Source: Chryseobacterium sp. H1D6B
GTDB taxonomy: Bacteria > Bacteroidota > Bacteroidia > Flavobacteriales > Weeksellaceae
Reading direction: 5' to 3'
Assembly (NCBI RefSeq): GCF_029892445.1
Contig: NZ_JARXVJ010000001.1
Span: 1,364,001 to 1,428,000, forward strand
DNA length: 64,000 nt
The translations under genes were made by a program, and so were the position numbers. Positions 42,654-50,620 of the stretch are shown in pieces. Under the pieces are notes generated by a model. That model made no database searches. It saw only the letters and a program-made list of their open reading frames with translations, and was not told the DNA's origin. Within the stretch, counting starts at the first letter, position 1, and every line of letters starts with the position of its first letter.

Positions 42654-44686
42654 TATTTTAAAATTTGATATACAAACATCGACACAAAGTATGCCAAACC
42701 GGTCATCATTACAACCTGAAAGCCGGTCCATTTCCAGCTTTTGGTTTCACGATAAACTACTGCAAGTGTAGAAACACACTGCATTGCAAACGCATAAAAT
42801 AAGAGTATTGAAACTCCTGTAGCAAAATTAAAAACTTTTTCGCCGTTAGGTTTCACATCATTTCTCATTTTATCTATTACTTTCATTTCAGGGGCATCGT
42901 TATCCAGACTGTACAGGGTTGACATCGTTCCTACGAAAACCTCTCTGGCTACAAAACTAGTGATGATCCCTACTCCCATTTTCCAATCATATCCCAATGG
43001 TGCGATCGCAGGTTCTATTGCTTTCCCCATTTTAGCAAGATAGGAGTGGTCTAATTTCACATTCGTGGCAACGATTTCATCCGCTTTTTTTGTTGGTCCG
43101 AAATAACTTAAGAACCAAATAATAATGCTTACAATAAAGATAATTTTTCCGGCTCCTGTTATGAAATCCCAAACTTTTCCTAAGACCATTTTAAAATCGT
43201 AACCGAAAAGCGGTTTTTTATAAGCAGGAAGGTCCATTACCAAATAGGTTTTTCCTTTGTTTTTAATGAATCTTTTAAGAAGAGCGGCTGAAAATAAAGC
43301 CGTTAAGAAACCTAATAAATACATTCCCAGCAGAACTATTGCTTTATATTTAATTCCAAAGAAGCTTCCGTCTGAAATAATAAGTCCAATGACAATACTG
43401 TAAACAGGAAGTCTTGCGGAACACGTCATAAAAGGAGTCACTAAAATCGTTAACAGTCTTTCTCTGACATTCTCAATATTTCTTGTAGAGATTACTGCAG
43501 GAATTGCACATGCTGTTCCTGAAACTAACGGAACTATACTCTTTCCATTCAATCCAAAGGGACGCAGAAAACGATCCATCAGGAAAATAACCCTAGCCAT
43601 ATATCCTGAATCTTCAAGAAGATATAGAAAATATAATAGAATTCCGATCTGTGGTGCGAAGACCATAATTCCTCCTAATCCCGGGATAATTCCATTTGAT
43701 ATTAAAGAATTAATAGGCCCCGCAGGAAGATGTTCTCCTGTAAAACTGGAAAGCCATGCAAAAAAATCATCAATCCAGCTCATTGGATATTCTGCCAGGA
43801 AGAAAACACTCTGGAATATGATCAATAGAATTCCTATAAAAACTACATATCCCCAGAATTTATGAACCAGCACTTTATCTAATTTCTCTGTCAGTAATTC
43901 CTTAAACTGAGGCTTTTTAGTAATAACATCCGCTAAGATTTTATCTACATTCTGATATCTTCTTACCGTTTCCTGAACCTGCAGTCTTTTAGGAACAAGG
44001 CTTTTGGAATCTGCCTCATTCAATAGATCATGTATTGAGTCTATTCTTCCTAACTCAGCCCCTGAAGATAATGTCATCCAGGCTTTATATTCATTATCTA
44101 AGCCTTTGTGGGATGCAAATTTCTTTACAAAATCTTTATGTTCGTTAGGTGTTTCAAAGGAAGCTTTTCCTGTTTTTACAAAATCATTATTAAAAACGGC
44201 TTCTCTGATTTCATCTATACCGATCTGTTCTTTAGCATTGGTCTGAATAATTTTAATATGCAGCGCTTCGGAAAACTTTTGGATATCAATATTTATTCCT
44301 CTTCTGTCGGCCTGGTCAATTTGATTAACAACTAAAATCATCGGAACGCCCAGATCCTGGATCTGCTGGAATAAAAGCAGTCCTCTTTTTAAGCTTAATG
44401 CTTCAAGAATATAAACTACTCCTGAATAATTTTCCTGTTCATCGATAAGAAATTTGGAAAAAATAGCCTCGTCTTCCGAGCTTGGGTACATGCTGTAAGA
44501 ACCCGGGAGATCGACAACCTCAACCTCTTCATTTTTATAGGCATAGTTTCCCGAATGGCTTGCAACGGTAACACCAGCATAATTTCCAGTTTTCTGTTTT
44601 TTATTACAAAGCGTATTGAAAACCGTTGACTTTCCTACATTAGGATTCCCGACTAAAAGTACCTGTTTTTTCTTGTTGTCCTGCAT
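42653..44686 (-). CDS. feoB: Ferrous iron transporter FeoB
   Basis: FeoB moves Fe2+ across the inner membrane with a cytoplasmic G domain. The 677-residue protein starts with G1 GNPNVGKSTVFN (about residues 13-24), then G3 DLPGSYSMYP and G4 VVNQIDQAD. A helical domain follows, and the membrane region has two Gate motifs, including SGTACAIPAVISTRN and ITSFVAREVFVGTMSTLY. It begins directly after the feoA stop codon with no spacer. The operon carries an iron-type palindrome at its promoter, which suggests iron-dependent repression. Confidence 0.96.
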   Translation of the reverse strand: MQDNKKKQVLLVGNPNVGKSTVFNTLCNKKQKTGNYAGVTVASHSGNYAYKNEEVEVVDLPGSYSMYPSSEDEAIFSKFLIDEQENYSGVVYILEALSLKRGLLLFQQIQDLGVPMILVVNQIDQADRRGINIDIQKFSEALHIKIIQTNAKEQIGIDEIREAVFNNDFVKTGKASFETPNEHKDFVKKFASHKGLDNEYKAWMTLSSGAELGRIDSIHDLLNEADSKSLVPKRLQVQETVRRYQNVDKILADVITKKPQFKELLTEKLDKVLVHKFWGYVVFIGILLIIFQSVFFLAEYPMSWIDDFFAWLSSFTGEHLPAGPINSLISNGIIPGLGGIMVFAPQIGILLYFLYLLEDSGYMARVIFLMDRFLRPFGLNGKSIVPLVSGTACAIPAVISTRNIENVRERLLTILVTPFMTCSARLPVYSIVIGLIISDGSFFGIKYKAIVLLGMYLLGFLTALFSAALLKRFIKNKGKTYLVMDLPAYKKPLFGYDFKMVLGKVWDFITGAGKIIFIVSIIIWFLSYFGPTKKADEIVATNVKLDHSYLAKMGKAIEPAIAPLGYDWKMGVGIITSFVAREVFVGTMSTLYSLDNDAPEMKVIDKMRNDVKPNGEKVFNFATGVSILLFYAFAMQCVSTLAVVYRETKSWKWTGFQVVMMTGLAYFVSMFVYQILK

Positions 44687-44941
44687 CTAATCCAAATCTT
44701 CTACAATGATATAATTTCCTTCTTCTTCACGTAGAGCAATTCTGCTTTTTTCTTCTCCAAACTCTACATACATCGGCCCGCTAAATGGAGCCTGGTACAA
44801 AATTCTAAAAATAGTCTCCGGTAAAAGACCCATTTCTATAATCTTATTGGGCATTTTCAGATGGTCATTATCATACCCCACAATCTTTCCCATTTTATTT
44901 TTAGGAAAGCCACTCAATCTATGTAAACCTTTCTCTTTCAA
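44687..44941 (-). CDS. feoA: FeoA family protein
   Basis: FeoA is a small SH3-like cytoplasmic protein needed for FeoB function. The 84-residue protein has the conserved LSGFPKNKMGKIVGYD, IIEMGLLPETIFRILYQAPFSGP and SRIALREEE segments. It is the first gene of feoAB plus the small Cys-tailed protein. Its start codon is 20 bases after a perfect -7 element. No longer start is plausible, because the promoter lies immediately upstream. Confidence 0.93.
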   Translation of the reverse strand: MKEKGLHRLSGFPKNKMGKIVGYDNDHLKMPNKIIEMGLLPETIFRILYQAPFSGPMYVEFGEEKSRIALREEEGNYIIVEDLD

Positions 44942-44961
44942 AGCCTGCTTTTTTGTGAATG

Positions 44962-44969
44962 CAAATATA
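44962..44969 (-). promoter_or_regulatory. Promoter -7 element of the feoAB operon
   Basis: The minus strand reads TATATTTG, 20 bases before the feoA start codon. The expected -33 region falls inside the palindrome at 44974-44992. Confidence 0.65.
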
Positions 44970-44973
44970 CTCT

Positions 44974-44992
44974 ATTTAAATTTAATCTAAAT
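44974..44992. promoter_or_regulatory. Putative iron-regulator operator of feoAB
   Basis: A 19-bp near-perfect inverted repeat (plus strand ATTTAAATT-T-AATCTAAAT, one mismatched pair per arm) fills the spacer just upstream of the feoAB -7 element. Size, AT-richness and placement fit a Fur- or DtxR/MntR-type repressor site. Which regulator binds is unknown. Confidence 0.6.
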
Positions 44993-45013
44993 AACAGGTT
45001 TTGTTAAAAAAAC

Positions 45014-45043
45014 AAACCCAAATGCATTGCTGCACTTGGGTTT
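45014..45043 (-). terminator. Terminator after the GLPGLI gene
   Basis: A 13-bp stem (AAACCCAAATGCA at 45014-45026 with TGCACTTGGGTTT at 45031-45043, one G-T pair) with a 4-base loop is followed on the minus strand by a T-run. Confidence 0.85.
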
Positions 45044-45071
45044 ATACAATATAATTTAGTTAGTTGAAGGT

Positions 45072-45968
45072 CTATTTTTTCTTTTTATCCTGAGTCTGAT
45101 TGATCTCAATTGGGTTGTCATTAGCATTGAAAAAATCCTTTGCCATCTTTTCCTGCTTCTTTCCAAACTCGCCGATTGTCATATCTGATCCCGGCATTTT
45201 CATGCTCATCATTTCCGGCGTTACTTTTTGACGAAATTCAGCCATTGGATCCAGTTTAAAGGCAGCATAAGCTTTATCAAACTTTTCTTTCGTTGTAGGA
45301 GTTACGGTATGAGGAACACCGTATTTAGCATTAATCTTATCAGAATAAGACATTTCTTCGTAATTATTGATCTTTTTATTACCGCTTAATTTCCAAGAAT
45401 AATTTTTCTCTGAATCTTCTATTTTCACAATTAAACCTGGAAGTCCATAGAATTTATAAGGTCCGTCTTGAAAAGGGATATCTGTAGTGAACCAGGCCGT
45501 CCATTTTCGCCCTCCAAATTCTGTCGTTGCCTTCTGGGTGTTGTACTCTCCTACTTTTTCTTTTTCCGAAAGGATATTCCAATTAAATTTAACATCATCA
45601 TCATACCCAAACAGATTCATGCTTATCCTATCAATATACTGTTCCTTCATATCAGGATAGTTTTTTACTATTTTATATGAAAATTTGGGCATTTTAATAA
45701 GCTTGCTTACATCTTTCCATGCTTTTGTTTTTTCAATTTCCTCAACAGCCACTTTAATAATAGAATCTTGTGCAGGAACTGTATAATCCTGATAAATAGA
45801 TTTTTTACCCGTAATATCTAAAATAGCGATAACCTTCTCAAGCTTCACAGAGTCTTTTTTAGGCTTAAAAGTCAATTCATAAAAGAAACGGTTTGCAGTT
45901 TCTTTTGATTCCTGCGCATTTGAAGCAACAAAAAGTACGATAAAAAATACTGATAAAAGTTTTTTCAT
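45072..45968 (-). CDS. GLPGLI family secreted protein
   Basis: The 298-residue protein has a signal peptide (MKKLLSVFFIVLFVASNAQ) and the family-naming motif in FYGLPGLIVKIED near residue 175. The N-terminal half is beta-rich (FFYELTFKPKKDSVK). GLPGLI proteins (TIGR01200) occur only in Bacteroidota, often beside genes for carboxypeptidase-like/TonB-type outer-membrane proteins. One of these lies 700 bases away on the same strand, beyond the DinB gene. The function is unknown. A Lys-rich C-terminus ends the protein. Confidence 0.92.
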   Translation of the reverse strand: MKKLLSVFFIVLFVASNAQESKETANRFFYELTFKPKKDSVKLEKVIAILDITGKKSIYQDYTVPAQDSIIKVAVEEIEKTKAWKDVSKLIKMPKFSYKIVKNYPDMKEQYIDRISMNLFGYDDDVKFNWNILSEKEKVGEYNTQKATTEFGGRKWTAWFTTDIPFQDGPYKFYGLPGLIVKIEDSEKNYSWKLSGNKKINNYEEMSYSDKINAKYGVPHTVTPTTKEKFDKAYAAFKLDPMAEFRQKVTPEMMSMKMPGSDMTIGEFGKKQEKMAKDFFNANDNPIEINQTQDKKKK

Positions 45969-46068
45969 TTTTGAAAGATTTACTAATTAGTTATCACTTG
46001 ATAGAATATGTTACAGAATTTTATGAATTTTTTATTTTATTTTATTTTCGGTCCGGCTCTAAAAAGTG

Positions 46069-46076
46069 TAAATTTA
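46069..46076 (+). promoter_or_regulatory. Probable -7 element of the DinB gene
   Basis: TAAATTTA matches TAnnTTTG at 7 of 8 positions, 22 bases before ATG 46099, with a TTTTCG about 19 bases further upstream. Confidence 0.35.
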
Positions 46077-46098
46077 AAGTACTAAAAAACAAAATATT

Positions 46099-46596
46099 AT
46101 GGATACTTTATCACAATTAAAATCCGAGCTGGCAGGAGAATATCAGACAACAAAAAAGTTTATCGAACTTTTTCCTGAAGGTAAAAATGAATATGCACCC
46201 CACGAAAAGAGCATGAAAATGATGCCTCTTGCCACCCATCTGGTGGAAGTCTTTGAATGGCCGGATACTATTTTAAAAACTTCTGAACTGGACTTTGCGA
46301 AAGGGCCTTATCAGCCGACAAAGCTATCTAAGAAAGAAGAACTGCTGCAAAAATTAGATGAAAATTATCAAGCGGGCAAAAATGCTTTAGAAAATGCAAA
46401 AGAAGATGATCTGGATCCAAGCTGGACGATCAAAAATGACGGCCATGCATTAGCAAGCTGGAGTAAGTATGGAGCGATCCGTCATGGATTGAATCAAATC
46501 ACCCATCACAGAGCCCAATTAGGAGTATATTACAGATTAAATAATATTCCCCTGCCGGGAAGCTACGGCCCGTCTGCAGATACACCCAATTTTTAA
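46099..46596 (+). CDS. DinB-like metalloprotein
   Basis: The 165-residue protein has the four-helix DinB/YfiT fold. The presumed metal ligands are His in PLATHLVEVFEW (near residue 46) and a His pair in GLNQITHHRAQLGVYYR (near residue 140). The family includes thiol S-transferases that use bacillithiol or similar thiols; this member's substrate is unknown. It lies alone on the plus strand between two minus-strand genes whose products often act as a pair. Confidence 0.9.
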   Translation: MDTLSQLKSELAGEYQTTKKFIELFPEGKNEYAPHEKSMKMMPLATHLVEVFEWPDTILKTSELDFAKGPYQPTKLSKKEELLQKLDENYQAGKNALENAKEDDLDPSWTIKNDGHALASWSKYGAIRHGLNQITHHRAQLGVYYRLNNIPLPGSYGPSADTPNF

Positions 46597-46622
46597 AATA
46601 AAGAATAAAATACTTAAAACAA

Positions 46623-46652
46623 AAAACCAACCTCAAAAGAGATTGGTTTTTT
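46623..46652. terminator. Bidirectional terminator after the DinB gene
   Basis: AAAACCAA-C-CTC (46623-46634) pairs with GAG-A-TTGGTTTT (46639-46650) around AAAA, with A- and T-runs on either side. It serves the convergent genes. Confidence 0.8.
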
Positions 46653-46669
46653 ATTTTTATTTAAAGTTG

Positions 46670-49396
46670 TTACTTAAAGTTGAATTTCACAGTAAACATG
46701 ACCTGGCTAGGGCGGAGCTGAATTCTTGTATAAGCGATACTATTTGTAGAAGCATTAATGTTATAAGTTTCAAAAACTCTTCTATTAGCAATATTCAGCC
46801 ATTTCAGTTCAAAATCAATTTTTTTCTTTGCCCATGTAAACTGATAAGACACGTCATAAAAAGGATTATTATATTTTGTAGTCCCATCACTTGTATTTAC
46901 CTGATCCCAATTAAATCCTATAGTATGGTTTTCAATTGGGTAAAAGAATACCGCTAAATTATGATTATACCCTGTATTAACACCTAATCTTCCTCCTGCA
47001 TTATTTAATCCCACATTATCCTGTTTATTTCTTGAAAGATTAAGATTATAATCTAAACTCATCCAGCTGAAATAAGTGTTGTTTAATTTAAACCCATAAG
47101 TCTGTGTGTTATTTTTACTTTCAAACTGGTTATTGTTCAAGAAAGCATCTGATTTTGATACCGTATTGTTATAACTTACAGAAGCGTTTGTTTTAAACTT
47201 CGGAAAATATTTTCCAACCTCAGCACTAAACGCATTGCTTTTTGCATGGTTGTCTTTTTCAATAAATTCCATTAATGTAAATCCCGTTGTAGGATCTAAT
47301 ATTGGAGAAGATATCAAATTCTTTTTGCTGTCACTCAATCTATAGTTTACATTAAAGAATAGATTATTTAACGGGTTTCTATATTCAAGTCTTGTCCCTA
47401 AACTCTTTGTATTGGTTTCTGGTATCGGATTATTTGGACTCATAACATTGAATCCTGCAGGGCTTGTTAAAATATATCCTGCATAAGCTGATTTTATATC
47501 CCCGAAATTATTGCTGATATTGGCATTTACACTTGCTTTAAAGAAAGATGCAAAAGTATATTGTGCAAAAACATTAGGGGTAAATGTTGTTTTATTTAAA
47601 GATTTTGAGACCCCTCTAAGATCATCTTCAGCTTTGATATTATTCATGTTTACAGGGAAATTAGCAAATAAGTTCCATGCTTCAGATTTGTAGTTAACTC
47701 CTAATGAAGCTGAAGGAACAATTTCTGTAAATTTGAGGTTGTTCTCATAAATTACACTATCAAAATTAGGAGTTCCCGTTGTAGTAGTCCCATTAAAGTT
47801 TGTATTTAATTTATCTGTTGAAAAATCGAATCCAACCTGCGGCGTAAACGTCCATCCTTTCGTTGAAAAACTTATGTTAGCAGAATGCGATGTATCTAAT
47901 GTTTTTATTCTGAACTGCTGAATGGCTGCTGTTCCCGGTGCAAAATTAATTGTACTAATTGAGTCCGAATTTGGAACTTTATAAGGAAACTGAAGGTAGC
48001 TTGCCGGAGAAATCTCAAGGGTCTGCTTATCATCCTGGTAACTTATATATGATTTAAGGTTGATCATCTTTTCTTTCCATGGGATGATCGTACTCAGTGA
48101 GTTTTGGAAAGAAGATGTAGGAGATTCTACCGATTCACTTCCATATCTTCCTACTCTTGTAGCGTCGGCTCTGTCTGCATTCCAGAACTGGCTGAAGCTT
48201 GTTGTATTTTTAAAGAATCCTTTTTTAGCATTCTTAGTAAAAATTAATTCTCCTTTTGCTTTATCTGTATAAAATTTATTTCTTGTACTCGTTACTACTG
48301 TTGAAAGTACATTGTTGTCCGGTGAAAAGTATTTAGTTTCTACAGCATCTTCCCTTTCCACAGCATTATTGGTATAATTAGCGTTTGCTTTTAGCTCCCA
48401 CTCTTTCTTTTTGTCTATATTGGTAAGATAATTGGCCGAAACATAATGAACGCTGTTCATTAAATATCTTTTAACAGGAAGATTGGGAGTGCTTGCATTT
48501 TCTACATTCAGCCAGTCATTCTGGCCTGCATTGATTCTTTTTCCTTCCCAGCTGCTTCCGAAAGCCAGAATATTTCCTTCATTTTCTACCTGCTCCCCTG
48601 TGTTATTTGATTTATAATTGACTACCCACTGGCTTTTCTGTCCAAAGAACATGGGTGTTAATTTTACATTCCAAAGCAGAGGATCCATCCCTACTCCTAT
48701 TTCTCCTCTCCCTGTCATAGTAACAGAGTTTTTCAGCTTGATATTGATCGCTGCCTGATCGGAAGGAACTTTATCCTGAAGAATTTTTACGGGCTGGTGG
48801 TTCTCAAGAACCTCTACTTTCTGTACGGCATCTTTTGGAAGCGAGTTATTGATCGTTCCATACCCTCCTTCCATTAGGTCTTTTCCGTTAACGTAAAATT
48901 TATTGATCGCGTTTCCTTGATATAGAATTGTTCCGTCTGTATTTACTTCAATACCCGGGATTTTTCTCATTACATCGGCGAGAGTTCTGTCATTTTTGCT
49001 GTCAAAAGCTTTAAGATCATAAGCAATGGTATCTCCTCTTGCTGTAATCATTTTGGTTTTTAACTGAACTTCTTTTATTTCTGTAGCTTCAGACTGCATT
49101 TTAAATGTCAGCGTCTGATCGCTGTTGCTGATCTGTTTGGTAAGCGGCTTTTGATTAAATGCTTTTACTTTTAAATCTACATTAGATTCCGCAGAGGTAA
49201 AAGATACTTTATATTCTCCTTTAGAATTCGTAATTCCGTAAGCCAAAATTGCATCCTTACCCGGCTCTTCAATGGTTACGCTGGCACTTGGGATAGCAAC
49301 TCCGTCTTCATCAGTAATTTTTCCCGATACTGTTTTTTGGGCAAAAGACAGAACCGTGAAAAAAATCATCAGGAAGAGAGAAATTTTCTTTTTCAT
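46670..49396 (-). CDS. Outer-membrane beta-barrel protein with carboxypeptidase-like N-terminal domain
   Basis: The 908-residue protein has a signal peptide (MKKKISLFLMIFFTVLSFAQ), a carboxypeptidase-regulatory-like domain (about 21-110) and a TonB-plug-like segment (DRTLADVMRKIPGIEVNTDGTILYQGNAINKFYVNGKDL). A large barrel then ends in the terminal motif VKFNFK. The plug is short and there is no clear TonB box, so it belongs to the TonB-receptor-like outer-membrane barrel group. The related GLPGLI gene lies downstream beyond DinB. The ligand is unknown. Confidence 0.9.
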   Translation of the reverse strand: MKKKISLFLMIFFTVLSFAQKTVSGKITDEDGVAIPSASVTIEEPGKDAILAYGITNSKGEYKVSFTSAESNVDLKVKAFNQKPLTKQISNSDQTLTFKMQSEATEIKEVQLKTKMITARGDTIAYDLKAFDSKNDRTLADVMRKIPGIEVNTDGTILYQGNAINKFYVNGKDLMEGGYGTINNSLPKDAVQKVEVLENHQPVKILQDKVPSDQAAINIKLKNSVTMTGRGEIGVGMDPLLWNVKLTPMFFGQKSQWVVNYKSNNTGEQVENEGNILAFGSSWEGKRINAGQNDWLNVENASTPNLPVKRYLMNSVHYVSANYLTNIDKKKEWELKANANYTNNAVEREDAVETKYFSPDNNVLSTVVTSTRNKFYTDKAKGELIFTKNAKKGFFKNTTSFSQFWNADRADATRVGRYGSESVESPTSSFQNSLSTIIPWKEKMINLKSYISYQDDKQTLEISPASYLQFPYKVPNSDSISTINFAPGTAAIQQFRIKTLDTSHSANISFSTKGWTFTPQVGFDFSTDKLNTNFNGTTTTGTPNFDSVIYENNLKFTEIVPSASLGVNYKSEAWNLFANFPVNMNNIKAEDDLRGVSKSLNKTTFTPNVFAQYTFASFFKASVNANISNNFGDIKSAYAGYILTSPAGFNVMSPNNPIPETNTKSLGTRLEYRNPLNNLFFNVNYRLSDSKKNLISSPILDPTTGFTLMEFIEKDNHAKSNAFSAEVGKYFPKFKTNASVSYNNTVSKSDAFLNNNQFESKNNTQTYGFKLNNTYFSWMSLDYNLNLSRNKQDNVGLNNAGGRLGVNTGYNHNLAVFFYPIENHTIGFNWDQVNTSDGTTKYNNPFYDVSYQFTWAKKKIDFELKWLNIANRRVFETYNINASTNSIAYTRIQLRPSQVMFTVKFNFK

Positions 49397-49495
49397 AATT
49401 TATTATTTGGTTTATTAGTTAACAGTTATAGTTTTTTGTTACACTTTTATTAAAGATGTGTTTTCTAATCAAAAGTTAAAATTCAATTATCACTA

Positions 49496-49503
49496 CAAAT
49501 ATA
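49496..49503 (-). promoter_or_regulatory. Promoter -7 element of the beta-barrel gene
   Basis: The minus strand reads TATATTTG about 100 bases before the start codon at 49396, giving a long leader. No clean -33 was found. Confidence 0.45.
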
Positions 49504-49673
49504 GTTTTAATTTTCAATTTTGCTAATTCTACAACGATTTATTTATTTGTTCTTTGATTTTATATAATAAATTGAAAAGCAGACCATATTATTTTTATTT
49601 TGACTAAATAAAAACTTGATAAAGGTCATAGATTAAAAAAATCTTAATTTATTTATTGTATATATTTATTTAA

Positions 49674-49681
49674 TAATTTTG
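49674..49681 (+). promoter_or_regulatory. Promoter -7 element of the JmjC-type gene
   Basis: TAATTTTG is a perfect match 19 bases before ATG 49701. A TTG lies 15 bases upstream, a slightly short spacer. Confidence 0.5.
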
Positions 49682-49700
49682 TAACATAAAATTTATAAGA

Positions 49701-50582
49701 ATGGGAGTTATTCTAAAACCTATAGATATTGTAGATGATATCACCAAAGAAGAGTTCTTCGAAAAATATCTGAGACCCAGAAAACCGGTTGTCATCAAAA
49801 ATATGGCTAAAAAATGGCCTGCTTACCAGAAATGGACAATGGAATATGTGAAGGAAGTGGTGGGAGATATTATCGTTCCTTTATATGACAGCGCCAAAGC
49901 TGATCCGGCCGCTCCTATCAATACTCCTACAACAGAAATGAAATTCGGAGATTACATAGATCTGATCCAAAGAGAACCTACTGATCTTAGAATTTTCTTT
50001 TTTGATCCTATTAAGAGTGCTAATAAATTACTGGAAGATTATATCCCGCCAAAAGAACTGATGGGAGGCTTCTTAGATAAATATCCCGGAATGTTCTTCG
50101 GCGGAAAAGGTTCTGTCACCTTTTTGCATTTTGACATAGATCTGGCGCACATTTTCCATACCCACTTCAATGGGAGAAAGCATGTCCTTCTGTTTGAATA
50201 CAAATGGAAAGACAGATTGTATAAATTACCTTATACGACCTATGCCTTAGAGGATTACGATATTGAAAACCCTGATTTCAAAAACTTTCCGGCATTGGAC
50301 GGTGTAGAAGGAATTGAATGTTTCCTTGAACATGGAGATACTTTGTTCATGCCAACCGGATGGTGGCACTGGATGAAATATCTGGATGGAAGTTTCTCCA
50401 TTTCTTTAAGAGCGTGGGATAAGTCCTGGGCTGTAAAAGCAAATTCTCTATGGAATCTTACGGTTCAAAGAAATTTTGATAATTTCATGAAAGGCCGTTA
50501 CAAAAAGAGATACATGGACTGGAAAGAAAAGAAAGCCGTTGAAAGAGCCAACTATGCTCTGAAAAGAGGCCTTCCAAAATAA
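49701..50582 (+). CDS. Cupin-like JmjC-domain protein, probable Fe(II)/2-oxoglutarate oxygenase
   Basis: The 293-residue protein is a cupin_8/JmjC-type protein. The N-terminal LRPRKPVVIKNMAKKWPAYQKWT is typical of the asparaginyl-hydroxylase-like subgroup. The iron triad is visible as HFD in VTFLHFDIDLAH (near residue 148) and the later His in PTGWWHWMKYLDG (near residue 225). The C-terminal 60 residues are strongly basic. It probably hydroxylates a protein side chain; the target is unknown. Genes on both sides run the opposite way, so it is monocistronic. Confidence 0.9.
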   Translation: MGVILKPIDIVDDITKEEFFEKYLRPRKPVVIKNMAKKWPAYQKWTMEYVKEVVGDIIVPLYDSAKADPAAPINTPTTEMKFGDYIDLIQREPTDLRIFFFDPIKSANKLLEDYIPPKELMGGFLDKYPGMFFGGKGSVTFLHFDIDLAHIFHTHFNGRKHVLLFEYKWKDRLYKLPYTTYALEDYDIENPDFKNFPALDGVEGIECFLEHGDTLFMPTGWWHWMKYLDGSFSISLRAWDKSWAVKANSLWNLTVQRNFDNFMKGRYKKRYMDWKEKKAVERANYALKRGLPK

Positions 50583-50585
50583 AAC

Positions 50586-50616
50586 AAAAAGACGTTTCAA
50601 AGAAACGTCTTTTTTA
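50586..50616. terminator. Bidirectional terminator after the JmjC-type gene
   Basis: AAAAAGACGTTTC (50586-50598) and GAAACGTCTTTTT (50602-50614) form a perfect 13-bp stem with an AAA loop, serving two convergent genes. Confidence 0.9.
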
Positions 50617-50620
50617 TGGT

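Larger units (their letters stand above)
49397..49700. other. Divergent intergenic region with promoters on both strands
   Basis: These 304 very AT-rich bases separate the beta-barrel gene (minus) from the JmjC-type gene (plus). They hold a perfect -7 element for each (49496-49503 minus, 49674-49681 plus) and nothing else that I can identify. Confidence 0.6.

Noticed and set aside
42654-42731. Longer start for the FeoB-associated small protein inside feoB
   Set aside because: It adds 26 residues overlapping feoB in another frame. The TAATG junction and the membrane segment right after ATG 42653 favour the short form.
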